NCBI GenBank assembly: GCA_023678885.1
Contig: CM042987.1
Location: 27,304,927 to 27,368,926, forward strand
DNA length: 64,000 nucleotides
DNA from: Pogostemon cablin
Lineage: Eukaryota; Streptophyta; Magnoliopsida; Lamiales; Lamiaceae
Reading direction: 5' to 3'
Both the position numbers and the translations under genes were made by a program. Within the stretch, counting starts at the first letter, position 1. Each line of letters begins with the position of its first letter. The notes under the pieces were generated by a model, which was not told the DNA's origin, did not search any database, and worked only from the letters and a program-made list of their open reading frames with translations. Shown one piece after another: positions 59,494 through 64,000 of this stretch.

Positions 59494-60711
59494 AAGGGAT
59501 GACAATGGGACAGGTATTTCTGGGTAGTTGGTCTATCCGAACTCTAATAAGAAGGGTATGGGTAATTGTAAATGAGTTTTGAACGAATATGAGTAATTAT
59601 AAAAAAATTCCCATCAAGGTTTGGTACGGGTACGGATAATACCTAGATATCCGCGGGTACCCGTTTATATTTATATATTATGAGATATTTTATATATTTA
59701 ATTAATAGTTATAAATTTTATTTAATCATATTTATTAAATTATTTATTTAAAATAATAGTAGAATTTATATTATAGTCCCTCCGTCCCGGGCAAAGGTTT
59801 TCATTTGCTTTTTGCACATGAATTAAGAAGTATTATTATTTTATTTGTAGTGGGTAGTTGTATTAGTAGTAGTGAGTGGTGAGCTATATGTGGGACTCTT
59901 TTACTAAAAGGGAAAATGATGACCTTTGAAAGGAACACCCAATATAGTAAAATGGGGACCTTTCGGTGGTATAGAGGTAATATTTAAACAATAAAAAATA
60001 TAAATATATAGTACTCCCTCCGTCCCAGACCACCGTTCCAATTTACTGTACCACATTTTTTAAGAAAAGTTGCACTTTTTGATCAAATTTGTTGACTCTG
60101 TATTGTACTCCCTCCGTCCCGCGTTAAGGTTTACGTTTTCCATTTTGAGTTGTCCCACGTTAAGGATTACATTTTATTTTTTGTCAACTTGAGCCCATAT
60201 AAAATAATTAATTATTCCATGTAGGGCCTACATACAACACTAATATATATAACTACCCACTTTACATTAAATATTATTTCTCTCACCTCACTACACATTA
60301 AAATATTATTTCTCTTAATCTCCTTGCAAAAAATAAACGTCAACGTTAATGCGGAATGGAGTGAGTAATATTTTTAGGTAATAAAAAAAATAAAGTAATG
60401 GTATGTTTGTGAAAAATTAGTGACAAATTTGAAATTAAGGTAACTTTTTAGGTTGTTGAATAAAGTGATGTTTCCTCTTTTGGAGTGTAAACGAATGAGA
60501 AAAGTGTGAAGGGTGGTGTAGGATGGAAATATTATAAAATAAATGAATATTAAACGGTGCAGATACCCGTGAGTATTGATAAATGGATATGGAACAGAAA
60601 CGAGTATCATAATAAATTTTTTAAACAGGACGGGTGCGGGTAGTTGTTTTTTAATCCGATACATGTATGGGTACCCTAAAATAAACGGGTACCCTACCCA
60701 TTGCCATCCTT
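59494..60711. mobile_element. hAT-like non-autonomous element or remnant
   Basis: The left end AGGGATGACAATGGG and the inverted right end CCCATTGCCATCCTT are similar, and both are bordered inside by GGGTACCC-rich sequence. No matching 8-bp duplication was found. MITEs are inserted inside at about 59776-59985, at 60009 onward, and at 60108-60365. Its right end resembles the GGGTACCCTACCC.TTGCCATC block of the 268-bp tandem units. Confidence 0.55.
60108..60365. mobile_element. MITE
   Basis: It starts CTCCCTCCGTCCC at 60108 and ends GGAATGGAGTGAG at 60365. The interior (GTTGACGTT-like, in reverse AAATAAACGTCAACG) resembles 10518-10762. Confidence 0.65.
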
Positions 60712-60748
60712 ATTTGTAAAGTCTCAAATTATAAAGGTTTAGAAGATA

Positions 60749-61210
60749 CTCCTTCCGTCTCATATCACCCTTCACACTTTCCTTATTGGGATTGAATTTC
60801 CTATTCCATATTTGGTGTTTTATTGTTGTTTCATAACATAAAAAAAAAACTATACTCTATTAATGACCATTAAATCCTTGGGGAATGTGGCGGTAATTTG
60901 TATAATTTAGATGGTGGAATACTAGATGAAATACCATGTTGGAATAGGTGATCCAGTGCATTCCTTATTCGTCCATCCCACAATACCCTTCACACTAAAA
61001 ATAAGGAAATATCATTTTATCCAAAATCTTAAAAGTTACCTTAATTTCAATTTTATCATTCTTTTTTTACACATATGCCATTACTTCAATATTTTACTAA
61101 CTAACAATATTACAATACCCTCTATATTCAACCAAATTAGTTTAAAAAATGCAATTTTTCTTAAATAACATGATACATTAAACAAGAAGGGTGCTCCGAA
61201 ACGGAGGGAG
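60749..61210. mobile_element. MITE
   Basis: It starts CTCCTTCCGTCTCATATCACCCTTC and ends GAAACGGAGGGAG at 61210. The middle holds a second CACAATACCCTTCACAC segment. Confidence 0.65.
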
Positions 61211-61687
61211 TATTATTTTAAGAGTATCATCTTATTATTTTCAAAGCTACAAGTAAGAAAGAAAAAGTATTTGTCATCTTGCATATTTTCACATAGACAT
61301 TTTATCAAATATAAATTTGACGTGACATGTAATTTTATTATAAGGAATGTAATCATTTCGTCAAGAACCTCAATTGATTTAGCAATAACAAGCAAACAAA
61401 CTATATCACTTGAGATAAGCTTTTTTGACTTTACGAATACGTATCCGCTTCAACCTTCCGTATGAGTTCATTTTGACCAAAATATGAAGCTAAACACAGT
61501 TTAGAAAATTCCCAAATTAAGAAATCGAGTTGGAGTAATTAAACTCATATCAAGATAATCTCCAAATATAGCAGGCAGGATTTTATCTGTCAGAAAATGG
61601 GGATCCATCCAGCTGAATCTGCACCAGATTTCAATTTCATGATTTTTTTTTTCCTTATTTAAAAAAATAAAAGGTGAATGTAGTTGA
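61211..61687. other. 3' flank of P450 copy B
   Basis: It is AT-rich with no gene seen. It probably contains the 3' UTR and polyadenylation region of copy B. Confidence 0.4.
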
Positions 61688-63157
61688 TTATATGGTTGTT
61701 GATTTTAAAATTTGTATAGGTAGGCCTTGCTTGAAACTTGGCATAGGATCTCTGCTCATGATATTCTCTTCTAAAGAAAGCTTCCACCGGAATCGAGTAA
61801 CCAAGTAATGCATCATCGTTAACGTCTCAATTCTTGCAAACTCGTACCCTGCACACATTCTTGGCCCTCCCCCGAACGCCACGAACGTGTGGGGCGGAAC
61901 TGCGCCTGGTTCTTCATATCGCGATGGATTGAACTTATACGGATCAGGGTATATGGATTCATCCAGTTGTGTCATGCATCCAGCCCAAACCACCTGAGCA
62001 AAATACTTGACTACGAATCAAACTTGTTCAAATATACTAACACTTAGAGTGTGTTTGGTTCATCAAAATTATTACATAGGTTAATAAAATTTGAAAGTGT
62101 CAAATACAAGGAATGAGTATGAGATTTAACTTAATTTTTTATTAGTTCCCACCTCCCCTTAAGTTGTGATCTCCGAACCCCTTGATTTTAACTTAAGGGC
62201 TTAGAAGGAAATCAAGTCCGTTTAAGTGCAATTAAGGTACAAACTTCCTTATTTTCAGTAAATTTTTAAGGCTCGTGAAGTATTATTAAATTAATGTGAA
62301 CCAAACACCTCCTTAGTGTTTTCATGATGTTTTAAATGGTACTCTTATCTATCAGCTTAACGAGGTGATCATTTAACAATATTAACGGTGCTTTGTTTGG
62401 AGTGGAATAAAAACATTGATTAATTTACCTGCCATCCCTTGGGGATTACATAACCTCCCATTTCAATGTCTTTGAGGACCTGCCTAAAGCTGAAGAACAC
62501 TGGTGAATACATCCTCAATGCCTCTGTTGCCACTCTCCACGAGTACTTCATCTTAGCCAGATCGTCCCACATGAGATGCTCGTCTGAGGCCTTCGCCCCT
62601 GCGATCTCCTCTTGTTCTACATAAATCTTGAATGAGTGAGTGAATGAATGCTTGCGTTCTAATGAATATGCACAATGGACATATATATCATGATCTATTT
62701 TACCTCTAAGTACGGCTTCATAAACTTGCTGATTCTCAGACAGGACTTTTATAATAAATGTTAGAAGTGCAGAGGTTGTGTCGTGGCCAGCGACCAATGC
62801 GACAGCACAGTTGTCCTCGATTTCTTTGTCGGACAATAGAGGGGCATTGGAGTCGTCTCGCATGCTCAGCAAACTTGTGATGAAGTCTTGATGATCAGAG
62901 ACGTTCTTGTCCTTGTCCTGTTTTAGTAATGCTTCCCTCTTTTCGTGTATGAGTTGTCTGATGATCGCCCCGGCTTCCGACCTTGCACGTACGCTTCGGT
63001 TGAAACGGGTGAACGGCAAGTTGATCGGAAATGCCAACATTCCATCCATCACTTGTTCGAATAAAAGCACGAGCTTGTCTCTTCTTGTTCCTCTTTCGAT
63101 TCCAAATAGAAGTGTGCAGATTACATTGAAGGTCAATGTCTTCATAAGGGGTACTAT
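61688..63157 (-). CDS. Cytochrome P450, CYP85-clan (CYP716/CYP728-like), copy B, exons 2-4
   Basis: The exons are 63157-62704 (454 nt), 62616-62429 (188 nt) and 61993-61688 (102 codons with stop), all with GT-AG borders and in the same phases as copy A. Visible motifs are the I-helix AGHDTTS, the ExxR helix EALR, and the heme-binding loop FGGGPRMCAG with its Cys ligand. No stop or frameshift was seen in these exons. Exon 1 (membrane anchor and substrate-recognition site 1) must lie right of the window; the matching intron 1 in copy A is 3.1 kb. Family knowledge: ER monooxygenase needing a P450 reductase, often oxidising triterpenes or related terpenoids. The product is not predictable here. 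Exon sizes and sequence show it is a close paralogue of copy A. Intron 3 carries a Tourist-like MITE. Confidence 0.9.
62047..62312. mobile_element. Tourist-like (PIF/Harbinger) MITE in P450 copy B intron 3
   Basis: The ends are GAGTGTGTTTGGTTC and, inverted, GGAGGTGTTTGGTTC, and the target duplication TTA is at 62044-62046 and 62313-62315. It is 266 bp long. It is absent from intron 3 of copy A, so it arrived after the gene duplication. Confidence 0.85.
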
Positions 63158-64000
63158 CTTTAAAACACAAGTAAATTTGAAAGTAAATCAAATCTGCTTA
63201 TATTAATTAATTGAGCATGTATGTATTGTGTGAAACAGAAAATCCCTTTATTTATGGGTTGGTAATCCGCTTTATATAGTTAGGTAATTCCGAGATTTAT
63301 ATTTAAAACAAATCATGGATCATAAGCATAAGCATAATTTTACAAATTCATGACTTTCTAAATTAATTATCATTTTCGCTATAAAATTTTATTACTTTTG
63401 TTATTAAATATGGAGTATCACTTTATATCCATTTCACACAAGTCTTCGTCATACTTAAAAATAGGGGTGTTAATACGGGCCGAGCCCGCCGGCCCGGACC
63501 GTTTAAACCTGAAAATTACAGGTTTAGGTTCCTACATATAGTGGACCGTTTAATACCGGTCCTTTCTAGCCCGGACCGGCAAGCCCGTGGTCTAAATGGT
63601 CTAGCCCGCCGGTTTTCCGGGCCAGCCCGCCAGCCCGTTATATTTTTAAAAACTATTATAGATGGTAAATTTCATCTCCCAAAGCCCAGGCCCAAATTTT
63701 TTTTTTGACAGACAAGCCCAAGCACAGTTAAAATTAGGTATTCTATGCTCCATCCTTAATTCCTCATCCCCTCTCATTTATCATATTCTCATTTCTCTGC
63801 GCATCTCCATTATTGGAGGTCGGCGACCTCACTCTACCTCGTTAGCCAGCAGGTAATTACTCGCTTTCTCTCTCTTTAATTTCTTAGGGTTCGTCGTGGT
63901 GGTCTGGGATAATATTATTCTTTTACTCTCATTATTCAGAATTTATCATTTATCTTAAGAAGATAATTTATAGCATTTTCATCTTAATATTTCTTTTTGT
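63158..64000. other. Presumed intron 1 of P450 copy B, with a hAT-like end
   Basis: The acceptor TTTTAAAG borders exon 2 at 63158. A TAGGGGTGTTAATACGGGC hAT-type end begins at 63462 and is followed by CCCGCCGGCCCGGACCG repeats to about 63640. The partner end is not visible. No exon 1 was found. Confidence 0.5.

Overview
This is nuclear DNA from a flowering plant, very probably a eudicot. The evidence is spliced plant gene families (CYP85-clan P450, carboxylesterase, alpha-expansin), AT-rich intergenic DNA, and a dense nested mixture of plant transposable elements. No bacterial or organellar organisation is visible. The exact taxon cannot be fixed from the sequence.

Host genes are few and mostly decayed. 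At the left edge is the 3' part of a CXE-type carboxylesterase, broken by a frameshift and an internal stop. It is followed by a small cysteine-rich ORF. Two P450 paralogues lie on the minus strand about 54 kb apart. Copy A (3010-8036) has four recognisable exons, but exon 2 carries a frameshifting deletion of net 22 bp. Copy B (61688-63157) has intact exons 2-4, and its exon 1 lies beyond the right edge. An alpha-expansin relic (21960-28295, minus) has a complete Copia retrotransposon sitting in its first intron.

The rest is layered mobile DNA. From left to right:
- nested MITEs with CTCCCTCCGTCC ends (5.7-8.4 kb)
- a degenerate LTR fragment (8.6-10.0 kb)
- a tandem array of about 268-bp units (10.2-11.8 and 16.6-16.9 kb), split by a MITE that is itself split by a non-coding LTR element (11959-16379)
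- the Copia element (22339-28106)
- LTR copies at 29.9-31.7 and 31.9-33.7 kb
- an 8.3-kb hAT transposon (34172-42443) with 8-bp target duplications, holding a dead transposase, one solo LTR, and a Mutator-like element that itself holds another solo LTR
- a tRNA-derived SINE (45591-45823)
- a chromovirus-type Gypsy element (47939-52970)
- an LTR (52980-59211) interrupted by a truncated Athila-like Gypsy element (54257-58859)
- hAT- and MITE-rich DNA up to P450 copy B.

Many boundaries were set by eye from target-site duplications, which makes the insertion order readable. The most unusual pattern is that most of the long LTRs carry, 50-105 bp upstream of a TATA box, a 200-340 bp array of short inverted motifs centred on TCGA or CTCG/CGTG words. 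The motif word differs between families but the position is constant. A similar array also sits between gag and protease of the Athila-like element.
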